DNA of 64,000 nucleotides from Microglena sp. YARC (lineage: Eukaryota > Chlorophyta > Chlorophyceae > Chlamydomonadales > Chlamydomonadaceae): positions 118,189,966 to 118,253,965 of the forward strand of contig CM039462.1 in assembly GCA_022414725.1 (NCBI GenBank), read 5' to 3'. The notes beneath the pieces were generated by a model, which saw nothing but the letters and a program-made list of their open reading frames with translations, did not search any database and was not told where the DNA came from. Position 1 is the stretch's first letter, and each line of letters opens with the position of its first letter. Below, one piece after another: positions 54,701 through 61,985 of this stretch. The translations under genes were made by a program, and so were the position numbers.

Positions 54701-57700
54701 AGATTCAGAGAAGGTGCGCAGTGCAGGAGGACGAGCGCAATGCAAGATAGGATTCAGAGGAGGTGCGGGGAGAAACGGCTCCAATCTCAGTTAAAATACC
54801 ACGAGGTGGGTGGGTGGTGGCGGTGGGGGGGGGGGGGGGGGGGGGGGGGGTATGAGCCCCAGACAGCTGCCCCACATCTCAACCCCCCCTTCCAGTTGTA
54901 AAGACATGATTACAGTTTCTCTGGGACAAGGTAACAGGGAGCTGCCAGGTCAGGGACCGTATTTAATTCTACCTTCAGCATATTTAGTGCTTGGGGCTGC
55001 TGGGCACTTGGTACTTGGTACCAAGGGGACAAGGGGAGGCAAGGAGAGGCAAGGGGAGGCGATCATCTGCTGGTTTTATTTCATAAAACGCAAGAGCAGT
55101 GAGTGGTGGTGGTGGTCATCCATTCAATCTTCCTGACTGAACCACGCTGCCTAGAAACAGGTGAGCCCCTACTTACTCAAATCTGCAACCCTAACTGCCC
55201 CTCCACACGCACACACCACGCTGCATAGAAACAGGAAAGCCCCAGCTTGCTCAAATCTGCAACCATGTCTTGATCGATTCCATACTACCCATTTCCCATG
55301 TTGAGTAACAGGGGCATTAATTACCCATATTGACTAACAGGCGCATAATTTCCACAAATTGAGTAACAGGGGCATAATTACCCATAATGACTAACAGACG
55401 CGTAAATTTTCCTATATTGACTTACGTAGGCATACATACTCCAGCCCGCTTGGCAAAAAATTGCAACTGCAGTCCTACAGGGTAGTTAGCTCCCAGCACT
55501 GCCAAGGAGGTAGCAACCTGGACAACTTGGGAAGCTGTCAGGGACTGACAAATTTCACGATCCAACAGCAACTTGGATGCCGCCTCCACCAATCCATCGT
55601 GCCTATACCCCACCCTCGCACAGGCTTCCAGCAAGAAAGTGGTCTGCTCAAGCCAGGCAATTAGATCAGTTTTGTTTATTTTCTGACTGGGACTGGCTGA
55701 GGCGGCTGCTGTGCAGGCTGATGAGAACAGAGGGTGCATCTCTCTCATTTGGGATAGAGACCATAGCATTCTCTGCGACACCGGTGACCTGGTATCCATG
55801 GTAGGGAGGCTGGTGTGAAGCTTTAAACACGCTGCATCAAGGGCCCCTGCATGCTTGTATCCACTCTTTGCACAGCCCCAGATGATGTCAACAGTCTCGT
55901 CCATGCTGAAGATACCTGAAATAAAGTAATTAATTTATTCATTCATTAATAGTACGCCTTATTACGATGCGTGAGGTTGAGGGGGGCTGGCTGTTTGCTT
56001 GAACTGGGGCCAACCACCAACAGATGCCTGAAAAGAAATCTACCAAGCACAGTTTGATGATGACATGGAGAGTGCGATTGAACCATGTGCAAACAAGAGC
56101 AAACAAGAGCAAACAAGACAGGTTTATTTTATTAGAGACAACCCAGCTTCAAAGAAATCACAGATGCCTTTCAGTGTAATCTGAGTTAATTAAATTGCAA
56201 ACAAGAGCATTCAGCTGTCCAATTTGCTGCGCTTGTGTGTACATGCCCACACAGATTGTAACGTAACACGGCAGCAACTAGACAAGTCTTAAAACTGTCT
56301 CATCTGCTTAGTGTGATCCCTGAGTTCTGTGGGTATCGCATAGTGTGACTTACAGTTGGCAGACAGTGAGCAGTCCACAGTTGGCTAAGGACCATGTAAC
56401 AATTCAAAATTCAAAAATTAACACTAGTGCAACTGGTATCATAACAGAAGAATGTCGTTGCATACCATACCATCCCCCGCACCTCCCCTCTGCCCCCAGC
56501 AGGAGAAACAAGCATCTCTGTAACCAATAAGGAAAACGTGGTTACAATTGGTTAACGTTATCGCTCACAATCTCACCAGGATATTTAGACAGCTGCTCAC
56601 AAACATGCTGCAACATGGTTGTGTCTACCAGCTGCCCTTCACCTTGGGCAGCAGCCAGTTTTGAGAGCTCTGAGGGAGGGTATTGACGTGGAGCTGCTGT
56701 GATGGCTTCGATGCACATGGCCCGCAGTAATGGGAAGTCAGCCATGCAGGGTTGAGACACCGACACATACAGCTGCGTCAAGGTCCCAGGGGGCATTGAA
56801 AGCAGCATTGGTGCGGTAACAGCGGATGCTGCGGCATTGAGCTCATCCTCAGCCACCTTGAAGCGCCGTACATTTAACGGGCGCGTGGCTACGGCACTGA
56901 AAACTTTGACTGATTCTTGCAAACGATCTAGCGCTGAATTTATCTGGTTAGAGCTTGTTGCATTACCACTGCCATGGGCAGGAGGGATGCCAAAGGCTGA
57001 AGGACCCTTGTTGTTTTTATTTTGCTGCCATATGGATGCGTCTGCAAGCTGCCCTTCACCTCTGGCAGCCGCCTGTTTTAAGAGCTCGAGGGGAGGGTAC
57101 TGACTTGGAGCTGTCTGCACAGCTTCCTCGCACCTACCCTTTAATGCTGAGAAGTCATCCATGCATGGTTGGGACAAGGACACATACAGCTGAGTCAAGG
57201 TCTCAGGGGGCATTGAAACCAGCATTGGTACGGTAACAGTTGATGCTGCAGCATGGAGCTCCTCCTCAGCCCTCTTTAAGCGCCGTACGTCGTGGGAATA
57301 CTCTATTGGACGCGCAGTTAAAGCGCTGAAAGCTACAACTGCTTCTGACAAGCGCTTGATTGCTGCATCTGAATGCCTTTGAGAACCTGTTACCACGCCA
57401 CTTCCATGTGTAGGAGGGGTGCTACGGGCTGGAGGGCCCTGCTTTGAGGCTTTAGAATAGGACCTTGCCTGCGTATGCCATGCAAAATTGGCTGCCACCG
57501 AGGAATGAGACCTGCTTGAGACGCTACGTGCACCATGAGTGTAGCCCTTGCATGCATGGGTAGTTAGGTAGGCAGTGCTAGCTGTGGACCGATCCGTTCG
57601 TGCACCACAGATGCTATCCGATGAAGCATAGCCAACTCCTGCCTGAAAATACCTTGTCCAGGTATATGCCTGCATGTATAACGGCCAGTGGTACGGATGA

Positions 57701-57936
57701 TCAGTTGGGGATGAAATGCACATGCACCAACACACATGCAGATTCCAAACACTTTCTGGGGCACTAACCTTAATTGGCCCCTCATGATCAACCGTGCCTG
57801 TCGGCCCCAGGCCAGTTACGAAGGATTTGAAGAAATCCGATGTCGGAATCCGCAATACGCCAAATCGGTATCGGGGGCTAATGGGGGGGAAGGGGCCGAA
57901 GGAAGATAATTGGTGGTGGTCAGCAAGGGCAGGCAT
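38797..57936 (-). CDS. Gene A: large OPR/FASTK-like helical-repeat protein, 12 exons, ~2273 aa
   Basis: Exons (minus): 57936-57769, 57669-56577, 55915-55426, 54678-54343, 51804-49694, 49501-49248, 48002-47869, 46074-45612, 44783-44670, 44334-43786, 40053-39945, 39797-38797. Every junction keeps the frame, which random ORFs would not. Residues about 90-140 are basic, Ser/Ala-rich and poor in acids, like an organelle transit peptide. Two tandem ~110-residue modules (about 159-270 and 302-410) share SMPP(E/G)TLTQLYVS(L/V)SQPCM. Later segments (LLEACARVGYRHDGLVEAAS, AELGLAFSRLGYNSNSTLKQ, IAYAFVRLDLKQDKIRSLAA) have the A-x2-(F/L)-x2-L-(G/D)-Y/L helical rhythm of algal OPR, FASTK-like and RAP-type RNA-binding proteins. 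No C-terminal RAP domain is visible. I infer organelle RNA metabolism, from the repeat style only. Confidence 0.75.
39945..40053 (-). CDS. Gene A exon 11
   Basis: Acceptor ATCTTACAG. Encodes HLTNVEMRVLSLRLAHSLPE. The only GT in a compatible phase is TACA^GTGCGA, a weak donor, so the 3' edge is tentative. Confidence 0.55.
40555..41500. repeat. TGTGC/GGTGC microsatellite, intron 10 of gene A, block 1
   Basis: GTGCTGTGTGGTGCTGTGTT units for nearly 1 kb. Long ORFs on both strands (LCAVWCCVLC or HSTQHTAPH peptides) are artefacts. Confidence 0.95.
41560..42070. repeat. ~75 bp units with CTACACCTGGGCATCGCGCGCC
   Basis: Four or five copies of a unit holding AATGTTTCCACCTTCCCAAA, GCTACACCTGGGCATCG and GCGCCACGATTTTTAATG between the two microsatellite blocks. 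Confidence 0.75.
42090..43225. repeat. TGTGCTGTGTGGTGCTG microsatellite, block 2
   Basis: Same motif class as block 1; the right part has a ~45 bp higher-order unit with TGTGCTATTTGGTGCTGTGT. Confidence 0.95.
43230..43785. other. Intron 10 of gene A, remainder
   Basis: Holds CATGGTTTTGGGCCAACCCC and TTTTTGTAGCC sequence that recurs diverged at 46120-46300 (GTTTTTTCTAGCTTTATGGT), a further dispersed repeat. No exon seen. Confidence 0.45.
43786..44334 (-). CDS. Gene A exon 10
   Basis: Acceptor TCCATGCAG, donor GCTGGG^GTGTGT, phase 0 in and out. Encodes ACLRQLASAAILSASQPQTT, LTKRLQVAHLVLKAWSASTA and NNDHKVEIALWGKLVLGLSR. Confidence 0.75.
44440..44550. repeat. TG microsatellite and G-rich tract
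   Basis: (TG)n followed by GGGGTGGGGTGGGG. Confidence 0.9.
44553..44640 (+). repeat. Dispersed repeat TAGTACGCCTTATTACG, copy 1
   Basis: TGAATAGTACGCCTTATTAC, GTGAGGTTGAGGGG and GGGCCGACCACCGAACAT recur at 55930-56020 and, inverted, at 62893-62975. Confidence 0.7.
44670..44783 (-). CDS. Gene A exon 9, followed by a GC-AG intron
   Basis: Acceptor CGCATCCAG. The 38 codons end at ATCCAG^GCAAGT, a GC donor with otherwise perfect consensus; the next exon continues in frame. Encodes CLKACGTSEPELHEKLAAAT. Confidence 0.75.
45041..45175 (-). mobile_element. SINE-like family S, copy 5
   Basis: GTCCAGGGGTAGCAAAATAG, CTTAAAAGCAGGAAAGGCAG and GACAAATTGTAAACGACGGG. Confidence 0.75.
45320..45445. repeat. 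Two poly-C runs
   Basis: C16-17 at 45321-45337 and C13 around 45430; likely assembly-sensitive. Confidence 0.85.
45612..46074 (-). CDS. Gene A exon 8
   Basis: Acceptor ACGTCACAG, donor GCTCAG^GTGAAA. Encodes GLIEAVGKLAVLKKQQSKQQ, a Pro/Ser/Thr-rich linker, and WSQVIEHLLACERAAALSRP. Confidence 0.75.
46076..46845. other. Intron 7 of gene A: AT-rich repeats
   Basis: Contains TATAATATTAG/ATCATATTAG palindromic sequence (46490-46690) bounded by GTCGTTCCCTA, distantly like family M. No exon. Confidence 0.5.
46846..47020 (-). mobile_element. Family F element
   Basis: CACTGCATGGCGACGCAC, CGGCTAAACTAGTCAAAATC and GCTCAATTTGCAACGCGT. Confidence 0.7.
47027..47207. mobile_element. Family K element
   Basis: Ends TTTAGCTCCTAGCAACAGCT and AGAAGCTACTGCTTGTAGCC are imperfectly inverted. 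Confidence 0.65.
47254..47409. mobile_element. Family M MITE, copy 4
   Basis: TAGGGATTGGCATATCATAT ... ATATTGCCATTCCCTA. Followed by another palindrome-rich block (47430-47605) of CGATATCATATGATATATCG type. Confidence 0.85.
47869..48002 (-). CDS. Gene A exon 7
   Basis: Acceptor TCTCTCGCAG, donor CACCAT^GTGAGT. Encodes LEGAEDLKPQQIVAFLELND and KPNVLAAIERALCTM. Confidence 0.75.
48120..48182 (+). repeat. Family G repeat copy
   Basis: GAAGACGGCGAGCAGCTAAA, GCTGGCTGGAGTCATGTAAT, CAAGTTCAAG. Confidence 0.7.
48285..48500 (+). mobile_element. Family P element
   Basis: CGAATCGCAAGCGACGCGAA, GGGGGCTCCCACCCTTCAGA, AGGGGGGGCTCTGCC. More diverged in the middle than other copies. Confidence 0.75.
48567..48748. 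mobile_element. Family K element
   Basis: TTTTCGGCTCTTCATCGCAG / GCTGCTGCTCGTAGCTGAAA inverted ends, AGCTCCC/GGGAGCT inside. Confidence 0.75.
49009..49063 (-). repeat. tRNA-like SINE head
   Basis: A box TGGTCTGGTGG and B box GGTTCGACTCC at tRNA spacing with a perfect T stem, but no paired acceptor arm, so not a functional tRNA. Its downstream flank resembles that of 7717-7785. Confidence 0.6.
49248..49501 (-). CDS. Gene A exon 6 with tandem NAGNAG acceptor
   Basis: GCAGCAG offers two acceptors 3 nt apart (exon start 49501 or 49498), giving AAAGL or AAGL. Encodes LYGVLSKELIQRIVDERLAD and SAMWAALATASQFSVDVALD. Donor GTGGCAG^GTGTGC. Confidence 0.75.
49555..49665. repeat. Interstitial TTTAGGG-like tract in gene A intron 5
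   Basis: GGTTTAGGGTTTAGG and variants over about 100 bp between exons 5 and 6. It forms most of this 192-nt intron. Confidence 0.75.
49694..51804 (-). CDS. Gene A exon 5 (2.1 kb)
   Basis: Acceptor GCTGTTGCAG, donor GCAGCAG^GTAGGG. Encodes about 704 residues, starting LSVEDASHIAYAFVRLDLKQ. Contains a Gly/Ala/Leu/Pro repeat (GLGATGGLEAPGGLGAPGTT), a poly-Gln run of about nine at 50075-50100, and several helical-repeat-like segments (FSDLATIFVSLDSLVCQRWL). Confidence 0.85.
50067..50096 (-). repeat. CAG/CTG run coding poly-Gln in gene A exon 5
   Basis: CTGCTGCTGCTGCTGCTG on the plus strand. Confidence 0.9.
51868..51925 (+). repeat. Family G repeat copy
   Basis: AGACGGTGAGCAGCCAAATT and GCTGGCTGGACCTTGTAACC. 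Confidence 0.75.
51930..53925. other. Intron 4 of gene A, left part
   Basis: No exon supported. It has a poly-G run (52218-52238) and two ~150 bp units around GAATCC(A/G)CGCTT(A/G)TTTxCGA (52357 and 52547). Confidence 0.45.
53930..53995 (-). pseudogene. Partial duplicate of gene A exon 4 end
   Basis: In the minus frame AIANMGHKELMASIAEEAFS copies MSNMGHIDLELMDLIAEETL, and continues past the equivalent of the donor. Its 5' side is cut by a family F fragment beginning GTCGCAAATTGAGCGACTCG. Confidence 0.75.
53990..54095 (+). mobile_element. Family F fragment
   Basis: AATTGAGCGACTCGGTGCGA and GTGCGACGCGCTGCCCCCGA. Confidence 0.65.
54235..54330. repeat. GCTACAGAAAA 11-15 bp tandem repeat
   Basis: AAGCTACAGAAAAGCTACAG repeated units. 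Confidence 0.85.
54343..54678 (-). CDS. Gene A exon 4
   Basis: Acceptor GTCCTTGCAG, donor GTCAAG^GTAATC. Encodes YDGVTAAELGLAFSRLGYNS and MGHIDLELMDLIAEETLSMP. A partial copy of its end sits in the next intron (53930-53995). Confidence 0.8.
54700..55420. other. Intron 3 of gene A
   Basis: Contains a ~28-nt poly-G run (54824-54850) and TGAGTAACAGGGGCATAATT repeats (55300-55430). No exon. Confidence 0.55.
55426..55915 (-). CDS. Gene A exon 3
   Basis: Acceptor TATTTCAG, donor CCTAC^GTAAGT. Encodes SMDETVDIIWGCAKSGYKHA, an Ala/Ser linker and LLEACARVGYRHDGLVEAAS; helical repeats. An alternative donor GGA^GTATGT would put a stop at the join. Confidence 0.8.
55930..56020 (+). repeat. Dispersed repeat TAGTACGCCTTATTACG, copy 2
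   Basis: AATAGTACGCCTTATTACGA, GTGAGGTTGAGGGG, GGGGCCAACCACCAACA. Confidence 0.7.
56283..56415 (+). mobile_element. SINE-like family G, long copy
   Basis: ACAAGTCTTAAAACTG head, GCAGACAGTGAGCAGTCCAC, ACCATGTAACAATTCAAAAT tail. Confidence 0.7.
56577..57669 (-). CDS. Gene A exon 2 (transit-like region and two tandem modules)
   Basis: Acceptor ACATGCAG, donor TATCCTG^GTGAGA (phase 1). Encodes the basic leader (HGARSVSSRSHSSVAANFAW), then both copies of the ~110-residue module, each ending with a QYPP-x-EL-x-K-x-AA-x-GEGQL motif. Confidence 0.8.
57769..57936 (-). CDS. Gene A exon 1
   Basis: ATG at 57934-57936 is the first ATG of the open frame (the upstream in-frame codon at 57981 is TTG). Donor ATTAAG^GTTAGT. 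The following 99-nt intron is a multiple of three with no stop, so retention would also be in frame. Confidence 0.55.
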
Positions 57937-58128
57937 GGCCGAGTCACACAGAGTCACACACACACGTCGAGTCGAAATCAAACGAAATTCTGATGGATTT
58001 GAGCTTGATGCGGCGTCGCAAGACGGGAAATTGCTTTCTCACCTCGAAACGAGTTCGTTCAAAGAGGAGTTTAGCCATGCGCCGTTGTGCAGCTTCCGCA
58101 TCACAAACCTACACTGCTAAGTATCTTC
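57937..58128. promoter_or_regulatory. Short divergent intergenic region, candidate bidirectional promoter
   Basis: Only 192 bp separate the start codons inferred for gene A (minus) and gene E (plus). No TATA box stands out. Inference from geometry only. Confidence 0.35.
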
Positions 58129-58446
58129 ATGTCGCACTCAACCGATGCATGCTCATCTCAACACCAACTCAATTCGATGCCGGAGAGTGTTCTCGGCGCC
58201 GCTCCTGCAGGATGTATGATCATGGATAAATCGACGTCACGACCAGGCCTTGAGGGTGCCCATGAGGTTGCTCCAGAGGTATGCGGGTTCAGGGTGGCTG
58301 AGCTGTCTTCGCTTGAACCAACCTGCCAGGCTGGCACCTTGGCGATGGCCAAGGATAGGTCAACGATGCTTCCACGTCATACACGCTGGGCTGGCAGTGC
58401 ACTAGTGCAGCCCATTAGTGACTTTGATATACTACAACAGGGGCAG
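58129..58446 (+). CDS. Gene E first exon, unknown protein
   Basis: ATG at 58129, then an open frame of 106 codons: MSHSTDACSSQHQLNSMPES, GAHEVAPEVCGFRVAELSSL and SALVQPISDFDILQQGQ, ending at GGGCAG^GTACGA (phase 0). Cys/Ser/Pro-rich N-terminus. Later exons were not found before 61.8 kb. I do not recognise it; the exon rests on frame length and the donor. Confidence 0.4.
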
Positions 58447-58449
58447 GTA

Positions 58450-58965
58450 CGAACCTAGGAATATTTAGAGGTGTCAATGTGTGGATGTCCAGGGTCCCAG
58501 AGGGGGGCAGCTAGAGAGAAATTACTAGCTTAAAAAAACAAAATAAACCCGATATTGTCACGAAGTACTGAGTACGATATAACAAACACTCCATGAGCTG
58601 GTCCCCATTCCCCGTCGAGTCCCGATCGAATGATGAAGAGATGGACCCCCATAACTTGGCAGCCTTGCAAGCAGAACGCTGTTTGCTTTCATTAGATATT
58701 GTCGACTCTGAATTTGGTTGAGGTGGGAAAGCCTAATTTATCGTCCTCCCTGAAATTATGATTTCCTCAAGCGATCTACTAAAAGGCGATGTTTATAATA
58801 TGAAGTTTTTTATCTTTGCGTTTTTGAGCCCTGCCCCCTTCCATAGCAATTCTGGTTCCGGAGCCTCCTGGACCAGGTCGATTCATAGGAATCATAGCTA
58901 TTTCATGTAGAAAGAGTTACAGTGATATAAACTGAACAAAGAGACGGTATTTAGCAGTGCATTGG
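58450..58965. other. No feature recognised
   Basis: Likely intron or intergenic sequence. Confidence 0.35.
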
Positions 58966-58969
58966 CGAA

Positions 58970-59190
58970 ACTGCCCGTTTGAGTAGTGGAGTCGAGATCT
59001 GCTTGGGTACCTAAAAAACAGGACTCTAGGTGGTACTTGGCCGTATATCGGCAAGCTGCCTGATAGAGCAGTGAAGTCGAGGGCAACCAAGATACCTTCA
59101 AAGGAACACGGGGTTGGCACTCGAATTATGATGACGAAACTGCCCCCTGATAGGGCAGTGGTATGGAGGATAACTGGGTACCAACGTAAC
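58970..59190 (-). repeat. Inverted counterpart of the 36535-36912 tandem unit
   Basis: GCTGCCTGATAGAGCAGTGA, GTCGAGGGCAACCAAGATAC and GGTGGTACTTGGCCGTATAT. Confidence 0.7.
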
Positions 59191-59428
59191 AAAGAAAAAC
59201 GCTACTGTTGGGCCGCAATAATCACTGGCTCAGAGGGTGAATGATCGGTCTGAGATGGGGAATGAAAGAGGTTGATTGAAGGAGGGGCCATTTTAAGTGA
59301 TGGGATGAGAAGAAGAGCTAGTTCAAATAATAGGGGCAAACATATCGGGGTTACAGTCCCTAGACATGACTAAGGCTGAGGAGAGCCATTGAGCTATACA
59401 GCATGAGCATAGATCATTGAAGTAAATG

Positions 59429-59973
59429 TTATTTTGGAGTACACTTTAAAGCAACGAGCAAGCCAGATTTTGAAAACAAGAATTGCCACAAAAATCCATT
59501 CAAGGGTGTCAGATTTAAAAAGGAGTTTATGAATGCAGAGTTTGAAAGTGAAATTAGTGAAACTAGCGTTGGGTTGCCAGCAGGAATAAATCGAGCATGC
59601 CCATTTCTAGAGTGGTTGGGCGAAGGGGCATTCAACAAGAATGTGAAGGATGCTATCAGTGATTGATAGTGATATTCATTTAGCACGAAGCGCAGCCTCT
59701 TTTTAGGTGGGTCCGAGCCTCCGTGGGACGCAGCCCCCAGGTTTTTGTTGAAGGGGGTCCTTAAGGAAACATGCATTTTGCATATGGATGATACATATTC
59801 CACACGTTTGTAACAAGTTTGTCAAGCCTTCGATTGTACATTAGTCCTGGTAAATTCATTTTGAAGCTGCCTTTTGAAGCTGCCTCGTGCCAAGAATATA
59901 CGGCCTTCTGGTAAGGGAGGGTTTCAACATTCCACCACTTCTGCTTGAACAACCTCATTATCAGCTTAGACAC
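59429..59973 (-). other. Two overlapping AT-rich ORFs, origin unclear
   Basis: Frames reading KQKWWNVETLPYQKAVYSWH and (other frame) LRFVLNEYHYQSLIASFTFL are longer than expected for AT-rich sequence and overlap near 59761-59803, as a frameshifted remnant could. No motif was recognised. Confidence 0.25.
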
Positions 59974-60499
59974 TTCAAGAGTGGAGAGATACTCGCAGCG
60001 GTCAAACGCGCCAATCTTTTAACGCAAGATGAGAATAATTAAAGGGACTGGGGACACACATTAGACACCAGCGGTGGAAGGGGCGGAAGCCTGGAACCTA
60101 ACCAGGGTACAGGCTAGACGGCGTGTGCCGGGGGATCAGGGGACGCAGACCACCAGGAGCTGTCACCGTGTCATGAAGGATGACACAGTCTACAGGAAGC
60201 TGTTACTATCTACAGCTATAGTTCTAAGGAAGTACAGTAGTAGTCACCAAGACATAAAACGATCGAGTGAACCGCAATTGATGCTGATACTCATGCAGTC
60301 ATTCAATCGGCCAGGCAACAATTAGTTGCGCTGGTCGTTGTGGACGTATCCCCAGTTCGAAAACGTCCGCTCATCCTCGACAGAGCCGGGGATAAGAACA
60401 AGAAGTACCTTTGCCAGCAAGTACTCGGAAATCTACCTACAGCTCATCTCACCACGTTGCGACTCCCTCCATAACTTCTGAGTTCTTTCACAATCTCCC

Positions 60500-60645
60500 C
60501 CACCCCCCATCCCCACCCCCCCCCACCCCCACCCCACCCCCACCCCACCCCACCCCACCCCCACCACCACCACCACCACCACCACCACCACCACCACCAC
60601 CACCACCACCACCACCACCACCACCACCACCACCACCCCACCACC
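60500..60645. repeat. CCCCACC then (CAC)n microsatellite
   Basis: C-rich start grading into a (CCA)n run of about 90 bp. Confidence 0.95.
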
Positions 60646-60649
60646 ACCA

Positions 60650-60765
60650 CCAGCCTGACACGCCAGCCAACGGCCTCGTTACAAACTCGCTTATTATTCC
60701 GTTGCCACCTGTCGCTCCGTCGCGAACACTCTCCGCCATTTTTTGCGTCGCATGCGACGCTGCAT
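60650..60765 (-). mobile_element. Family P element, partial, inverted
   Basis: CCTGACACGCCAGCCAACGG, CGCGAACACTCTCCGCCATT, TTGCGTCGCATGCGACGC. The GGGGGCTCC end is replaced by the CCA microsatellite. Confidence 0.8.
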
Positions 60766-60769
60766 ATAT

Positions 60770-61840
60770 ATATTAACTAGTTAGTAGAGAATTGCCTACG
60801 TCACCAGCCAGCGCATAGTAGGAATTGAACTGCTGGTCTAGCATTTGGGCATCCAAAAGGGGCTCTGACATGAGATTTGCTGATTGTCGAGATTTGGACC
60901 CTGAATCGAGTAGGCGACCCCTCTTCCGCAACGGCCGCGGCCGTGAGGGTTTCTAGGTTGTTGTAGTAGTAGTTCCGGTAGTAGTGGTTGGAAACTCACC
61001 AGTTCCAGGCCAGGTGAGATCCCTGGCTGGGCCTGCTGGGCTAGCCAGATCTAGCTGCATCGCTTAAATCGCTTTCATCGCTATGCCAATCTCGGTAGCG
61101 ATGGATTTTAAAGCTAAAAGCGATATATCCTCAAAAGAAAAAAACGATAAATTATGACAGCCTCTCACAATTTGGAATTGTAATCTGATAGGTTGATGGA
61201 AAACAATTGAGTGTAAAGAATGTTTAGACTGGCGAAGAATCTGGTTGTAGCAAGGTGTGCCGTACCGTATTCTTTTATCAGTTTGAATACGGTACATAAA
61301 GTGCGTTTGTACCTCCCCAAAAAACTATAAACATCTTGGATTGGAATACTCCTTCATTACTGAGTTACATTGGCGGCTGCATAAGTGGGGGATTTCGTGC
61401 GCATATCTTCCAGTTTGGAGCCTCGGACAACACAACAGGTATCTTTTTTCGAAAACGCCAAGCGATCATGTGAGGAAGACCCCTCCAGACCCATTCCACA
61501 CATCAATTTCCTCCGAGCTACCGGTACTCATCTGCGTAACAGATGGTCGAGGGGCATCAATTTGTAACAATGGTTATATCTGCCTTGAGCCCCTTTGCAG
61601 TATTCTTGCCAGAACAGCTTAGATAAATCGTTGAGAAAAAACTGTGCCGAGCTTGGTTGGTCTAGCGCAGATCCCCTGTTGCTCACAATCTGCGGCCCAT
61701 CTTTGTATCCCAAACACCCGCTGGGGCAGACCACGTCCTTGCCACTGCTGATCGCCATAAAACAACTTGCGAGGCAACGGCACTTGCACATCACGACACT
61801 CAGCCGCCACTAACTTCCTACTGGACCATGCTGGGATCAG
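60770..61840. other. Upstream region of gene D, no gene recognised
   Basis: ATCGCTTTCATCGCTATGCC and AGCGATGGATTTTAAAGC form a short inverted repeat near 61067-61110. Plus frames at 61341-61622 show no recognisable domain. Confidence 0.35.
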
Positions 61841-61841
61841 G

Positions 61842-61985
61842 ATGGAAACCAACAAATCTGCAAGGCGGAATTGCTCCGCATCTTGGCTGGCAATTTTATC
61901 TTGCGTGGGAGCTATTCTCGTGGGATCTCTTGTGATTGCTGATGGACAGCAAGTGACAGGTGGAGTGGCATTCTTCTTCGAGGAG
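61842..61985 (+). CDS. Gene D exon 1 (signal anchor)
   Basis: METNKSARRNCSAS basic n-region, hydrophobic core, then GQQVTGGVAFFFEE; donor GAGGAG^GTGAGT. Confidence 0.65.
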
